DNA of 64,000 nucleotides from Nodosilinea sp. P-1105 (GTDB lineage: Bacteria > Cyanobacteriota > Cyanobacteriia > Phormidesmidales > Phormidesmidaceae): assembly GCF_012911975.1 (NCBI RefSeq), contig NZ_SMDQ01000014.1:43989-107988 (forward strand). The letters are read 5' to 3'. The first letter of the stretch is position 1. The number at the start of each line of letters is the position of its first letter. The position numbers were made by a program, and so were the translations under genes. Shown piece by piece: positions 50,227 through 59,800 of the stretch. Under the pieces are notes generated by a model. The model saw only the letters and a program-made list of their open reading frames with translations. It was not told where the DNA came from and made no database searches.

Positions 50227-50255
50227 AGTTACTCTGGTCCTGTGAAGCTGTGGCC

Positions 50256-50663
50256 CTAAGGGATAATCAACACTGGGCAGGGAGATAGGTTGATGACTCG
50301 GCTAGTGACACTCTCGGCCTGGATGTCCTCAATCAACCCCACCCCACGGCAACCCATGGCAATCAGGTCAGCATTGAGCTCATCGGCGACGTCACAGATC
50401 ACAAAAGCCGGCTGTCCCTGGCGCTCAATCACCTCAGTGGCAATGCCCTGGGAGGCAAATTGCTCCTTGGCTTGACCTAAAAGTCGGGCCACAGCCTCTG
50501 GAGACGACTGGCTGGATGGAGTTGCCGAACCCGCTTCGGTGGGCTCAACCACCGACAGCAAGATCAGCTGGCTCTGGTGCAACTTCACCAGCTCTGCCAC
50601 CTTGGGGGCCGCCTGTTGGGCCTCAGAACTCATATCGATCGGAAATAGAACCGTCTTAAACAT
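50256..50663 (-). CDS. Universal stress protein (UspA family)
   Basis: 135 residues, a single Usp domain: MFKTVLFPIDMSSEAQQAA at the start, LILLSVVEP as strand 2, and the C-terminal MGCRGVGLIEDIQAESVTSR ending NLSPCPVLIIP. The ATP-binding loop GxxGxGxxxxxxGS is only partly kept (GCRGVG, then ESVTS), so ATP binding is uncertain. Usp proteins are dimeric cytoplasmic stress factors. It is divergent from pgk. Confidence 0.88.
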   Translation of the reverse strand: MFKTVLFPIDMSSEAQQAAPKVAELVKLHQSQLILLSVVEPTEAGSATPSSQSSPEAVARLLGQAKEQFASQGIATEVIERQGQPAFVICDVADELNADLIAMGCRGVGLIEDIQAESVTSRVINLSPCPVLIIP

Positions 50664-50855
50664 GGCGTATCGAAGGGAACTCAGTCTCCGGTAGAATGAG
50701 TGCGGTAATAGGTAAATATTACGACAGACCCAGAGCCCTGGTTAGGCTTTGCTACCGCTCTAAGTTCTACCTTAGACAAGGTTTAGCCTGCTTTGGCCAG
50801 TGCTCTGCATAACGTAATAAACCAACGACTTAAGCAGTTTTGGAGGATTATCGCT

Positions 50856-52061
50856 GTGGCTAAAAAATCAGTAGCAAGCTTAACAGCCGCCGACGTGTCT
50901 GGAAAGCGGGTACTGGTGCGGGCCGACTTTAATGTCCCCCTGGATAAACAGGGTAACATTACCGACGATACCCGGATTCGGGCGGCCCTACCCACTATTC
51001 AGGACTTAACTGGCAAAGGCGCTAAGGTGGTCTTAACCAGCCACTTTGGCCGCCCTAAGGGCAAGGTGGTCGACGACATGCGCTTAACCCCCGTGGCTAA
51101 GCGTCTGAGCGAACTGCTGGGTCAAGACGTGGTCAAGTGTGATGACTGCATTGGCGACCAGGTTGCAGCGGCCGTGAATAGCCTGCAGAATGGGCAGGTC
51201 GCTTTGCTGGAGAATGTCCGGTTCTATGCCGGAGAAGAGGCTAACGATCCTGACTTTACGAAACAGTTGGCCGCCAACGCCGACCTCTATGTCAATGATG
51301 CCTTTGGTACCGCCCACCGAGCCCATGCCTCTACGGCTGGGGTCACCCAGTACCTCAGCCCTGCTGTGGCTGGGTATCTGATTGAGAAAGAACTTCAGTA
51401 CCTGCAGGCGGCGATCGAAAATCCCCAGAAGCCCCTCGCGGCGATCATCGGTGGCTCCAAGGTATCCAGCAAAATCGGCGTGATCGAAACCCTGCTGGAT
51501 AAAGTGGACAAGCTGTTGATTGGCGGCGGCATGATCTTCACCTTTTATAAGGCTCGGGGGCTGAGTGTCGGTAAATCTTTGGTGGAAGAGGACAAGCTGG
51601 AACTGGCCAAGGCCTTAGAAGTCAAGGCTAAGGAAAAGGGAGTTGAGCTGTTGCTGCCGACTGATGTTGTGGTCGCCGATAACTTCGCGGCTGACGCAAA
51701 TGCCCAAACCGTTAGCGTTGAGGCCATCCCTGATGGCTGGATGGGGCTGGACATTGGCCCTGATGCTGTGAAGGTGTTTCAGGATGCCCTGAAGCAGTGC
51801 AAGTCTGTGATCTGGAATGGCCCCATGGGAGTGTTTGAATTCGATAAGTTTGCTGTTGGCACTGAAGCGATCGCCCGTACCCTGGCAGACTTAACGGGGC
51901 AAGGGGTGACCACCATCATTGGTGGCGGTGACTCGGTGGCGGCCGTCGAAAAGGTGGGTGTGGCCGAGAAAATGAGCCACATTTCCACTGGCGGTGGAGC
52001 CAGTCTAGAGTTGCTAGAAGGCAAGGAATTACCTGGTATTGCTGCCCTGGATGACGCTTAA
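50856..52061 (+). CDS. pgk: Phosphoglycerate kinase
   Basis: 401 residues from the GTG at 50856 ([16 protein letters not shown]), chosen because GGAGG lies 9 bases upstream and the family normally starts here; an ATG at 50793 would add 21 residues. The enzyme interconverts 1,3-bisphosphoglycerate and 3-phosphoglycerate with ADP/ATP, in glycolysis and in the Calvin cycle. Motifs: [13 protein letters not shown], the substrate-binding [31 protein letters not shown] and the nucleotide loop [12 protein letters not shown] hairpin terminator follows. Confidence 0.98.
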   Translation: MAKKSVASLTAADVSGKRVLVRADFNVPLDKQGNITDDTRIRAALPTIQDLTGKGAKVVLTSHFGRPKGKVVDDMRLTPVAKRLSELLGQDVVKCDDCIGDQVAAAVNSLQNGQVALLENVRFYAGEEANDPDFTKQLAANADLYVNDAFGTAHRAHASTAGVTQYLSPAVAGYLIEKELQYLQAAIENPQKPLAAIIGGSKVSSKIGVIETLLDKVDKLLIGGGMIFTFYKARGLSVGKSLVEEDKLELAKALEVKAKEKGVELLLPTDVVVADNFAADANAQTVSVEAIPDGWMGLDIGPDAVKVFQDALKQCKSVIWNGPMGVFEFDKFAVGTEAIARTLADLTGQGVTTIIGGGDSVAAVEKVGVAEKMSHISTGGGASLELLEGKELPGIAALDDA

Positions 52062-52138
52062 GGTTCTGTGACCCCCCGCTCACGAATGCTGGGGGCGACA
52101 TGTTGACTGCCACGCTAAAACGGTGTGCGGTGCAGGGT

Positions 52139-52178
52139 ATACGGTTCACGGGGCAGGCTGTGAACCGTATGCCTGTTT
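52139..52178 (+). terminator. Hairpin terminator of pgk
   Basis: Arms ATACGGTTCAC (52139-52149) and GTGAACCGTAT (52160-52170) pair perfectly around a 10-nt loop; GCCTGTTTT follows. It lies 77 bases after the pgk stop. Confidence 0.65.
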
Positions 52179-52181
52179 TGA

Positions 52182-52250
52182 GGGGGGCAGGTGTTGGGTG
52201 TTGGGTGTCGGGTTTTAGGGGTCAGGGGTTGGGTGTCAGGGGTTGGGAAT
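52182..52250 (+). repeat. GGTGTTGGGT/GGGGTCAGGGG low-complexity repeat
   Basis: G- and T-rich degenerate repeat between pgk and the histidine kinase. The kinase frame ends inside it, giving a Pro/Ser tail (SQPLTPNP). Confidence 0.6.
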
Positions 52251-53859
52251 GGGTGACAGACTTATGGGGCTTATGGGGAAGCATGACGCGCACCGTGGTG
52301 CCCGCCTCGGCGGTGGACTCAATGACTAACTCTCCCCCATGGGCGGCCACAATCCGTTTGACAATTGCTACTCCTAGGCCGTTGCCCCCAGACTTGGTGG
52401 TAAAAAAGGGTTGCCCCAGCCTGGCCAGCACCTTGGGAGGAATTGGGTCGCCGCCATTGTGAATGGTAATCCTAACCCAGTCGGGCCTTGTGTCAGGGGC
52501 GATGCGCCAGGTGACCGTTTCCCCAGGGGCAACGGCTTCACAGGCATTGCGCACCAGGTTGATAAACACCTGTTTGAGCTTGTCGATGTCCCCTTTAATC
52601 CATGCCTCAGGTAGGGACGACTCCAGATGAATAGAGCGGCCTTGGGCGACCGGCAACTCGGCTAGAGTGGTTCGTAGCGTCTGGCTCAGGGCGACTAAAT
52701 CAATGTCGGTCAGCTCCAGGGTGGGCTCTCGGGTATACTGCAAAATCTCATTCAACAAGTTTTTCAGCCGCTCGGCTTCTTCTAGGGCCAGACTTAAACG
52801 GCGCTGTGCCCGTTCCGGCAGTTCCATCGTCTGAAACGACTCTAGGCCCATCAGCACTGTGGTCAACGGACTGCGCACCTCATGGACAATCATGGCTGAT
52901 AGTTCGCCAATTTCCGCCAAGCGCTCCATGGCAGCTTGGGCTTGCTTGCGTTCGGTAATGTTTCGGGCTAGGGCTAGAATCAGCGGTTGCTCTGACCCTT
53001 CAAACCGGCATAGGCTGGTTTCTACTGGAAAGGTGGTGCCGTCTTTGCGGCGATGCACGCCTTCGACCACAAACGGACGCTCCGCTTGCAGATGCTGGCG
53101 CATGGTCCGCAATTGTTCAGGCGTTTGACCAACCTGAATGTCGGTCACAGCCAGCTGTAGCAGCTCTTCACGACTGTAGCCCAAGGCTTTACAGGCCTGA
53201 GGATTGACATCTACAATCTGGCCATCCATAGCCAAGATAAAAAAGGCATCAATCGCATGGTCCACAAAGGCTCGGAACCGGGCTTCGCTGGCTCTAAGGG
53301 CCGCTTCTGAGGCTCTGCGCTCTGTGACATCGCGCACGATGGCAATGATATGGGTGCCACCATTGAAGGGCACCACCGAGGCGGAAATTTCGGCGGGTAA
53401 TTTATACCCTGATTGGGTCAGACAGGTGAGTTCGTTGGTCCAACCATACCCCTGTTCCCGCACTTGTTTGCTGAAGGCCCGTAGCTGGGGCATTTCATCG
53501 GGGTGAATGGTGGAAATGCGTACCGAGGTGAGCAATTCTTTGCGGCTGTAGCCCAACATTTCAGCCGCCTTGGGATTGGCTTCAAGGATGCGATCGCCCT
53601 GGGGGTCAATCACAAAAATAGCGTCGTTGGAGTACTCAAAAATTTTACGTAGCCGCTGTTCGCTAATGCTGAGGGCAGCTTCAACCTCTAAGCGACTTTG
53701 GGTCTCCTGACGGAAGCGGGCTTCTATCGCTTGTAGTTGGTGCATCAGTTCTGCCGGTATGTGCTGCGACGATTCGGCTTCACCATGGGTCGCGCCCTGA
53801 CGGGGTTGGGGAGTATCCGAGGAAGAGGGCGACAAGGGCTGGTCTGGGTCACTCACCAC
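52222..53859 (-). CDS. PAS-domain sensor histidine kinase, cytoplasmic
   Basis: 545 residues. Two PAS domains at about 65-180 (IFEYSNDAIFVIDPQGDRIL) and 190-305 (FRAFVDHAIDAFFILAMDG) precede the kinase core. The phosphorylated histidine is in MIVHEVRSPLT, the N box in NLVRNACEAV, and the G boxes in GGNGLGVAIVKRIV and AGTTVRVMLP. No membrane helix or sensory periplasmic loop is seen, so it responds to an internal signal (redox, light or oxygen bound by PAS are common in the family). No response regulator is adjacent, so it is an orphan kinase. Confidence 0.93.
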   Translation of the reverse strand: MVSDPDQPLSPSSSDTPQPRQGATHGEAESSQHIPAELMHQLQAIEARFRQETQSRLEVEAALSISEQRLRKIFEYSNDAIFVIDPQGDRILEANPKAAEMLGYSRKELLTSVRISTIHPDEMPQLRAFSKQVREQGYGWTNELTCLTQSGYKLPAEISASVVPFNGGTHIIAIVRDVTERRASEAALRASEARFRAFVDHAIDAFFILAMDGQIVDVNPQACKALGYSREELLQLAVTDIQVGQTPEQLRTMRQHLQAERPFVVEGVHRRKDGTTFPVETSLCRFEGSEQPLILALARNITERKQAQAAMERLAEIGELSAMIVHEVRSPLTTVLMGLESFQTMELPERAQRRLSLALEEAERLKNLLNEILQYTREPTLELTDIDLVALSQTLRTTLAELPVAQGRSIHLESSLPEAWIKGDIDKLKQVFINLVRNACEAVAPGETVTWRIAPDTRPDWVRITIHNGGDPIPPKVLARLGQPFFTTKSGGNGLGVAIVKRIVAAHGGELVIESTAEAGTTVRVMLPHKPHKSVTHSQPLTPNP

Positions 53860-54160
53860 AGGGGTAATTCAGGGAATTTTCAGTGTTTTTTAAGAGAATA
53901 CTTACAGTTTACTGAGGTTATCTTAATAATGTAAGGGGTGGTTAATGTCATGTCATGACTGGACGGCGGCATCAAGGCCGACCTGCCGATCAAGCTGGTT
54001 TGAGATTAGGGGGCTTGGGTGCTGCGATCGCGCTTCTGTAGGCAATGTCTGTATACCGCAACCCATGGGCCGCAACCCACCACAAAAATGGCCCAAGCCA
54101 TAGAGCTTGGGCCGTTTCGGTTTTTCAGGTTAATCGCAGTCAGCGTTGTTCACGTTTGCG
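53860..54160. other. Intergenic region with the EF-hand gene terminator
   Basis: Apart from the terminator at 54090-54113, no gene or known signal is visible. The kinase promoter should be near 53880-53940, which is AT-rich. Confidence 0.5.
54090..54113 (-). terminator. Bidirectional-looking intrinsic terminator
   Basis: Arms GGCCCAAGC (54090-54098) and GCTTGGGCC (54105-54113) pair perfectly with a 6-nt loop. On the minus strand ATTTTTG follows, terminating the EF-hand gene 48 bases after its stop. On the plus strand GTTTCGGTTTTT follows. Confidence 0.85.
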
Positions 54161-54352
54161 CTAAGACTGACGTTGATCGCGGTTGTATCTGACCAATTCG
54201 CTAATCGAAACCACCCCATCGCCATTCAAATCAGCCGCTGGATCGTGTAATGTGGTTTGCCCAGTTCTCGGCAGAGGGCCAGCCATCGCGGCCGACGCCA
54301 TCACTAAACTGGATAGGGTTATGGTCAAACCAGAAATCAATAAGCGTTTCAT
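54161..54352 (-). CDS. Secreted single EF-hand miniprotein
   Basis: 63 residues. A signal peptide (KRLLISGLTITLSSLVMASAAMA) covers residues 2-24. The mature 38 residues contain one canonical calcium loop, DLNGDGVVSISE (residues 42-53), with Asp, Asn, Asp, Gly and Glu at positions 1, 3, 5, 6 and 12. It is too short for a paired EF-hand, so dimerisation or a dockerin-like role is possible. CTCCTTGC (AGGAGG read on the minus strand) stands just upstream as the ribosome site. It is followed by a strong terminator, so it is a real monocistronic gene. Confidence 0.8.
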   Translation of the reverse strand: MKRLLISGLTITLSSLVMASAAMAGPLPRTGQTTLHDPAADLNGDGVVSISELVRYNRDQRQS

Positions 54353-54734
54353 GGAGTCCTCCTTGCAAAGGGTGATGTCTTTGCTGGCTGTGTTGTCTAT
54401 GGTTCCTATAGTGCTTTCTCTACCTGAGATAGGCCTGAATGTAGCCTGAGATACATTTGCCAGATTGCTGAGAGCACCATTAACGTTGGTGCCTAGTCAA
54501 GAAGGCAGAGATGTGTACCCCTTGAGGAGGGTCAGCTTTTAGGTGTCAGGTATCGGCAATGGTGGCTCGACTCGTGGTGGACTGGAAAGACTCAGTTGCC
54601 GTAATGGCTCTACGTTAAAACCGCTATTCCAGGATCCATTCAGAAAAAGATCAGCCTTTTCTCAGGCTACTCTCAGGGAACAAACGCCCAGGCCCGGTTG
54701 AATAGATAGGCTATTACCTACGACATCATTCCAG
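54353..54734. other. Intergenic region between the EF-hand gene and the DsbA-like gene
   Basis: Divergent promoter region. A dispersed repeat copy is at 54549-54572. I see no RNA gene or remnant, and no reliable -10/-35 pair. Confidence 0.5.
54549..54572 (+). repeat. Dispersed GGTATCAGGAATGGTTGG-type repeat, copy
   Basis: GGTATCGGCAATGGTGGCTC plus GACT; fourth copy of the family in the window. Confidence 0.5.
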
Positions 54735-55439
54735 ATGACTAACACCAGAACCGGCGATCGCAGAAAACGTTACCTGATTTTCTTTGGGCTGGGGATCATG
54801 ATCTTTGCCCTGGCGCTGCCTCTGTTAGCCTTGATCCCTCAAGGGGGGCAATTGCCACCTCCCAACGCTGAGGCCCATCAAGAGCTTGTGGCTGAAGTGG
54901 TTACGTCTACCGATCGGGCTGAATTGGTGGGGGATTCTCCCACTCGGGGTAACCCCGACGCTGAACTGGTGCTACTTAAGTTCTCTGACTTTCAGTGCGG
55001 CTTTTGCGCTCGGGCTGCTGGTCCCATGGCCGGGTTTATGGACGAGCATACAGAGGATGTGCTCTACGTTTACAAGCACCTGCCGCTGACCCAGATTCAC
55101 CCCGAGGCGATGCCAGCGGCCCGAGCCTCCTGGGCGGCCCAGCAGCAGGGACAGTTTTGGGCTTACCACGATGCCCTATTTGTCAACCAGGCGCGGCTGG
55201 GGTCAGATTTGTATGAAGAAATTGCCCAGGATTTAGGGTTAGATATAGAGCAGTTTGAGCGCGATCGCACCAGTGCCGCCGCCAGAGATGCTGTCAACCA
55301 GGATGTACAACTTACCCGCCAACTGCGGCTCAACAGCACCCCTACCTATGTGCTGAACGACTTATTAGTACCGGGCAACGCTCCCGTAGAATTTTTTGAA
55401 GATGTCGTTGTTCGGGTCAAGGAACAATCAGGTAGTTAG
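54735..55439 (+). CDS. DsbA-family thiol oxidoreductase, membrane-anchored
   Basis: 234 residues. A basic start (TRTGDRRKR) and one membrane helix (about residues 14-34) anchor a periplasmic or lumenal domain. The thioredoxin-fold active site is FSDFQCGFCARAAGPM, with CGFC at about residues 94-97; the cis-Pro loop is STPTYV. A helical insert between these is typical of DsbA/BdbD-like proteins. It probably introduces or isomerises disulfides in exported proteins; cysteine-containing neighbours are not clearly linked. No DsbB/VKOR gene is next to it. Confidence 0.88.
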   Translation: MTNTRTGDRRKRYLIFFGLGIMIFALALPLLALIPQGGQLPPPNAEAHQELVAEVVTSTDRAELVGDSPTRGNPDAELVLLKFSDFQCGFCARAAGPMAGFMDEHTEDVLYVYKHLPLTQIHPEAMPAARASWAAQQQGQFWAYHDALFVNQARLGSDLYEEIAQDLGLDIEQFERDRTSAAARDAVNQDVQLTRQLRLNSTPTYVLNDLLVPGNAPVEFFEDVVVRVKEQSGS

Positions 55440-55491
55440 TGGTCTGTCAAGCCAGAAGTGACGAGGCAACAGGGTCAGCGACGCACGATAA

Positions 55492-55524
55492 ACGGTAAGC
55501 GGTTTAAGGCAAGCCGTTTACCGT
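55492..55524. terminator. Bidirectional hairpin between convergent genes
   Basis: A 13-bp stem (55492-55504 with 55512-55524, two G-U pairs) lies between the DsbA-like gene and the convergent 55545 gene. T tracts are short on both strands, so termination is probable but not certain. Confidence 0.5.
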
Positions 55525-55544
55525 AGGCCGTGCCCCCCATGCCC

Positions 55545-55832
55545 CTATCTTCGCCCTTTGGCCGATCGCCGTTTGTGCCCCGGGGGCGTTTGGTGAGGGC
55601 CAAAATACTTCTCGCTGCGGTAGCGCAGCCACACCCGCAGGGTCTGGGGAATTTGGTCTTTCTGCTCTTTGCTCAGGGTGCTGTACAGGGCCAGAGCCTT
55701 TTCCCGCTCCTTGCGGCAGGCGGCATTGTTGTGGGCATCCCAGTAACTGCGGGCCACCCGAATGCGGCGACACACCTCTTTGATCAAGGCTTTGCCCTCT
55801 AAAGGAGAGTCTGGGTTGGGTTTGGTAGCCAT
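55545..55832 (-). CDS. Small basic protein of unknown function
   Basis: 95 residues, rich in Arg, Lys and Gln, with a compact helical core (ALIKEVCRRIRVARSYWDAHN, RKEREKALALYSTLSKEQKDQIP) and a charged C-terminal tail (HKRRSAKGRR). No domain is recognised with confidence; it looks like a small cyanobacterial hypothetical protein. High basic content suggests possible nucleic-acid or ribosome contact. It is encoded divergently from xthA with an 88-base gap. Confidence 0.6.
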   Translation of the reverse strand: MATKPNPDSPLEGKALIKEVCRRIRVARSYWDAHNNAACRKEREKALALYSTLSKEQKDQIPQTLRVWLRYRSEKYFGPHQTPPGHKRRSAKGRR

Positions 55833-55920
55833 AGACGCGATCTTAGACGATTGCAGGGATTGAAGCTCGACGGTTTAAGCTAGAGAACTGTCCCCCTATC
55901 CATCCAGCCTACCGCCGTCT

Positions 55921-56706
55921 ATGAAAGTTGCCACCTGGAACGTCAATTCCGTCCGCACCCGCCTCGACCATGTTACCCAGTGGCTGCAAACCAACCCGGT
56001 GGACGTGCTGTGCTTGCAAGAAACCAAGGTGGTGAACGACGCTTTTCCTGAGGCGGCGTTTAAGGACCTGGGGTATCTCACCTATGTTCATGGCCAAAAG
56101 TCATACAACGGCGTAGCGCTGATCAGTCGGCAGCCCCTGGAGCAGGTGCAGTGCGGCTTTGCCCCAGTGCTGGGGGAAGCGCGGGTGGGCGACCTGGACG
56201 ACCAAAAGCGGGTGATTGCTGGTCTGTGCGACGACGTTTACATCGTCAACCTCTATGTGCCCAATGGCAGTGCGGTGGGTAGCGAGAAATATGATTACAA
56301 GCTGCGCTGGCTCGGGTGTCTGCGGGATTACCTGGAAGCCCTGCTGAGTGATTATCCCCTGATCAACGTCTGCGGTGACTTTAACATTGCCCTAGAAGAC
56401 AAAGATATTTACAACCCTGAGGGCAAAGACACCCACATTATGGCCTCCCCCACCGAGCGGCAGACCCTACGCCAGGTCCTATCCCTGGGTTTCATCGATG
56501 GCTTTCGTCAGTTCCATGACGAAGGTGGACACTTTAGCTGGTGGGACTATCGGGCGGCGTCGTTTCGCCGCAATCTGGGCTGGCGGATTGATCACCATTA
56601 TTTGTCAGCCGGGCTGCGCGATCGCGCCATCGCCTGTACCATCGATATCGAACCTCGCAGCTGGGAAAAACCCAGCGATCACACCCCCGTAATCATGGAG
56701 TACTGA
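55921..56706 (+). CDS. xthA: Exodeoxyribonuclease III
   Basis: 261 residues. Apurinic/apyrimidinic endonuclease of the ExoIII (AP endonuclease family 1) type, removing abasic sites and 3' blocking groups in base excision repair. Signature motifs: ATWNVNSVRTR, LCLQETKV with the metal Glu, NLYVPNG, INVCGDFNIALEDKD, and the C-terminal SDHTPVIMEY with the catalytic Asp/His pair. The length is normal. It stands 120 bases upstream of the SNF2-family gene on the same strand. Confidence 0.96.
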   Translation: MKVATWNVNSVRTRLDHVTQWLQTNPVDVLCLQETKVVNDAFPEAAFKDLGYLTYVHGQKSYNGVALISRQPLEQVQCGFAPVLGEARVGDLDDQKRVIAGLCDDVYIVNLYVPNGSAVGSEKYDYKLRWLGCLRDYLEALLSDYPLINVCGDFNIALEDKDIYNPEGKDTHIMASPTERQTLRQVLSLGFIDGFRQFHDEGGHFSWWDYRAASFRRNLGWRIDHHYLSAGLRDRAIACTIDIEPRSWEKPSDHTPVIMEY

Positions 56707-56826
56707 GATAGCCTGTAATGGAGATAGGATTAACATCCACTCTAGGGGGCCATGGTCTCAGTGAACTGCTCAGCCCTATGCTAGTGAATGGTCATTCCAT
56801 TGTGAGCGAGTCGTAGATACAGGCTA

Positions 56827-59800
56827 ATGGCAATCTTACACATCAGTTGGTTTCCCCAGACTCAGCGCTGTTTGCTTTGGGGAGAAGCCTGGAAACCGCT
56901 CCCCACCTCAGGGCTTGACCCCTGGGACGGGGTTCATCTCCACCCCTATGCCAGCCCTCAATCAGAGCTGGCTGAGGCCCTCACCAACCTGGAAAAACAG
57001 TTGGGAGATAAATCAGGAGGTAGCCTGTTCTCGCCCATCATCACCGCTGAGGCCAAAGCCGGACGACGTAAAACCACAGGTAAAGGCAAGAGTAAAGCAA
57101 AAGCAGGGGCGCTGGAGCCCACCTGGGGGGAGGTGGTTTTACCGTTGCCTTCTCGCCTGGAAGGCGGTGCTGTCACCCCCCTACACTCTGCCGCTGAACT
57201 GGAGAACCATGACCCCTCGGCCCCAGTGCTGCACCCCTGGCGGATCGCCGGATGGTGGCTAACGGCCCCCGATATACAGCGACTGTTGCTGGGGTTACCC
57301 CTGGGGCAGCAAACCTGGGTGGGAGCCGATACCCTCGGGGCCGATGTGCGGTTTTGGGGGCATATCGCCCGCTGGAGCTTGAACCTGGTGTCCCGGGGTA
57401 AGTTTTTGCCCACCATCGAACTGACCAGTCAAACCCTGGCCGCTGGCTGGCGGCCCCTGCTGGATAGCGCCGCCGACCAAGGACGGCTGCGGCAGTATTC
57501 CCTGGCGATGCCGCTGGTCTGTCGCAGCTATCACCCCCCCGGTAAAGGGGAACCGGTGCTGGGCTGCCGTTCCCCCCTGGCCGCGCCCCAGGAACTGCTG
57601 CTGAGCGTGCTCACGACCCTGGTGGATGAACAGGCCCGGCAGGCGGCCCAAACCCTACCCGAAAAAGCCCTGGCCAATCTGGGCCAGGAGCTGCCCTTGC
57701 AACCCTGGCTGACAGCCCTGGCCCGGCCCCAGGGCAAGCTAGAAGCCAGCCCCATGGCCGTGGCCCGCTTGCAAGAAGCCCTCAACACTTGGACGACACC
57801 GTTACAAACCCTAGAAGCTGACCTCGCGGCCCAATTTCGCCTGCGTCTGGTGTTGCAGCCCCCCGATTCCTTGGAACAGCCCTGGCGGCTGCACTACCAA
57901 CTCCAGTCGGTGGCTAATCCCGACTGGCACCTAACCGCTGAGGTGATCTGGCAGCACCCAGTGGCCGAACTGCACCACCAGGGGGCCATCCTCAAAGCCC
58001 CCCAAGAAACCCTGCTGGGGGCCCTGGGCCGGGCGGCTCGCCTGTATGACCCCATCCGCCATAGCCTGGCCCAACAGCACCCTACTCACTGTGAGCTGGA
58101 TCCCATCCAGGCGTATCAATTTATTAAGGCCACCGCCTGGCAGCTGCAAGACAATGGGGTCGAAGTGGTGCTGCCCCCTGGTCTGGCCCAGACCGCCGAG
58201 GCCAGCCAGGACCGGCTGGGGTTGAAGGTGGCCGCTGAAGTGCCCGCCGATCAGCAGCGACAGCGACTGGGGCTCAAGAGCCTGTTGAATTTTAAGTGGG
58301 AACTGGCGATCGCAGGAGAAACCCTGACCGCCAACGAATTCGAGCAGTTGATTAACCAGGGGTCACCCCTGGTGGAAATTAATGGCAAATGGGTGGAGCT
58401 TAAACCCCAGGATGTGAAAGCGGCCAAGCGCTTTTTAGACGGCCAAAAAACTGCTGATCCCCTATCGGTGGAAGATGCCCTGCGCATGAGTACCGGTGAT
58501 ACCCAGTTGATCGACAAGCTGCCAGTGGTCAGCTTCGAGGCCTCTGGGGCATTGCAAACCCTAATTGAAACCCTGACCACCGGCAACCAAACCCTAGCGG
58601 AAATGGCCGAACCCAGCGGCTTTAAGGGCAAGCTGCGACCCTACCAGGGGCGGGGGGTGTCGTGGCTGGCCTTTTTGGAACAGTGGGGGCTGGGGGCTTG
58701 CCTGGCCGACGACATGGGCCTGGGCAAAACCATTCAGCTGATTGCCTTTTTGCTCTATCTCAAAGACAACGATTGGCTCGAGGCCCCGACCTTACTGGTA
58801 TGCCCCACCTCGGTGCTGGGCAACTGGGAAAAAGAAGTGAAGCGGTTTGCCCCCAAGCTAAAAACCTTGGTGTACCACGGCGACAAGCGACCCAAGGGGC
58901 GCAGCTTTACCAAAGCGGCCCAGGGTCAGCAGCTCGTCATTACCAGCTATGCCCTGGTCTACCGTGATTTGAAGGCATTGCAGTCCGTCGAGTGGCAGTG
59001 CCTAGTGCTGGATGAAGCCCAAAACATCAAAAACCCAGACGCAAAACAGTCTAAGGCCGCCCGGCAGATTAAAGCCCAGTTTCGCATTGCCCTCACCGGC
59101 ACCCCGGTGGAAAACCGGCTGGGGGAACTGTGGTCAATTATGGATTTCCTCAATCCGGGCTATCTGGGGCCAAAGAACTTTTTCCAGCGGCGGTTTGCCA
59201 CCCCGATCGAGCGCTACGGCGACACCGCCTCCCTCAAGACCCTAAAGTCGCTGGTACAGCCGTTTATTCTGCGCCGTCTCAAGACCGATCGCACCATCAT
59301 CCAGGACCTGCCCGAAAAGCAGGAAATGACTGTCTTTTGCGGCCTGTCCGCCGAGCAGGCCAACCTGTACCAGCAGGCCGTGGATCAGGCCCTAGATACC
59401 CTTGACGACGCGACTGGAGTGCAGCGCCGGGGCCAAATTTTGGCCCTGCTGACCAAGTTGAAGCAAATCTGTAACCACCCAGCCCAGTACTTGCAAGAGC
59501 CCAGCCTGGGGCTGAAGGGGCGCTCCGCCAAGCTACAACGGTTTGATGAAATGGTGGATGAGTTGATCGCCGAGGGCGATCGCGCCCTAATCTTTACCCA
59601 ATTTGCTGAATGGGGCAAACTCTTGCAGCGCCACCTGGAACTACACCTAGGCCAGGAAGCCCTGCTACTCTACGGCGGCACCTCAAAAACTCAGCGGGAA
59701 GCCATGGTAGATCGGTTCCAAAATGACCCTGCAGCCCCTCGCCTGTTTATCCTCTCTCTGAAGGCCGGGGGAGTGGGCCTGAACCTCACCCGCGCCAACC

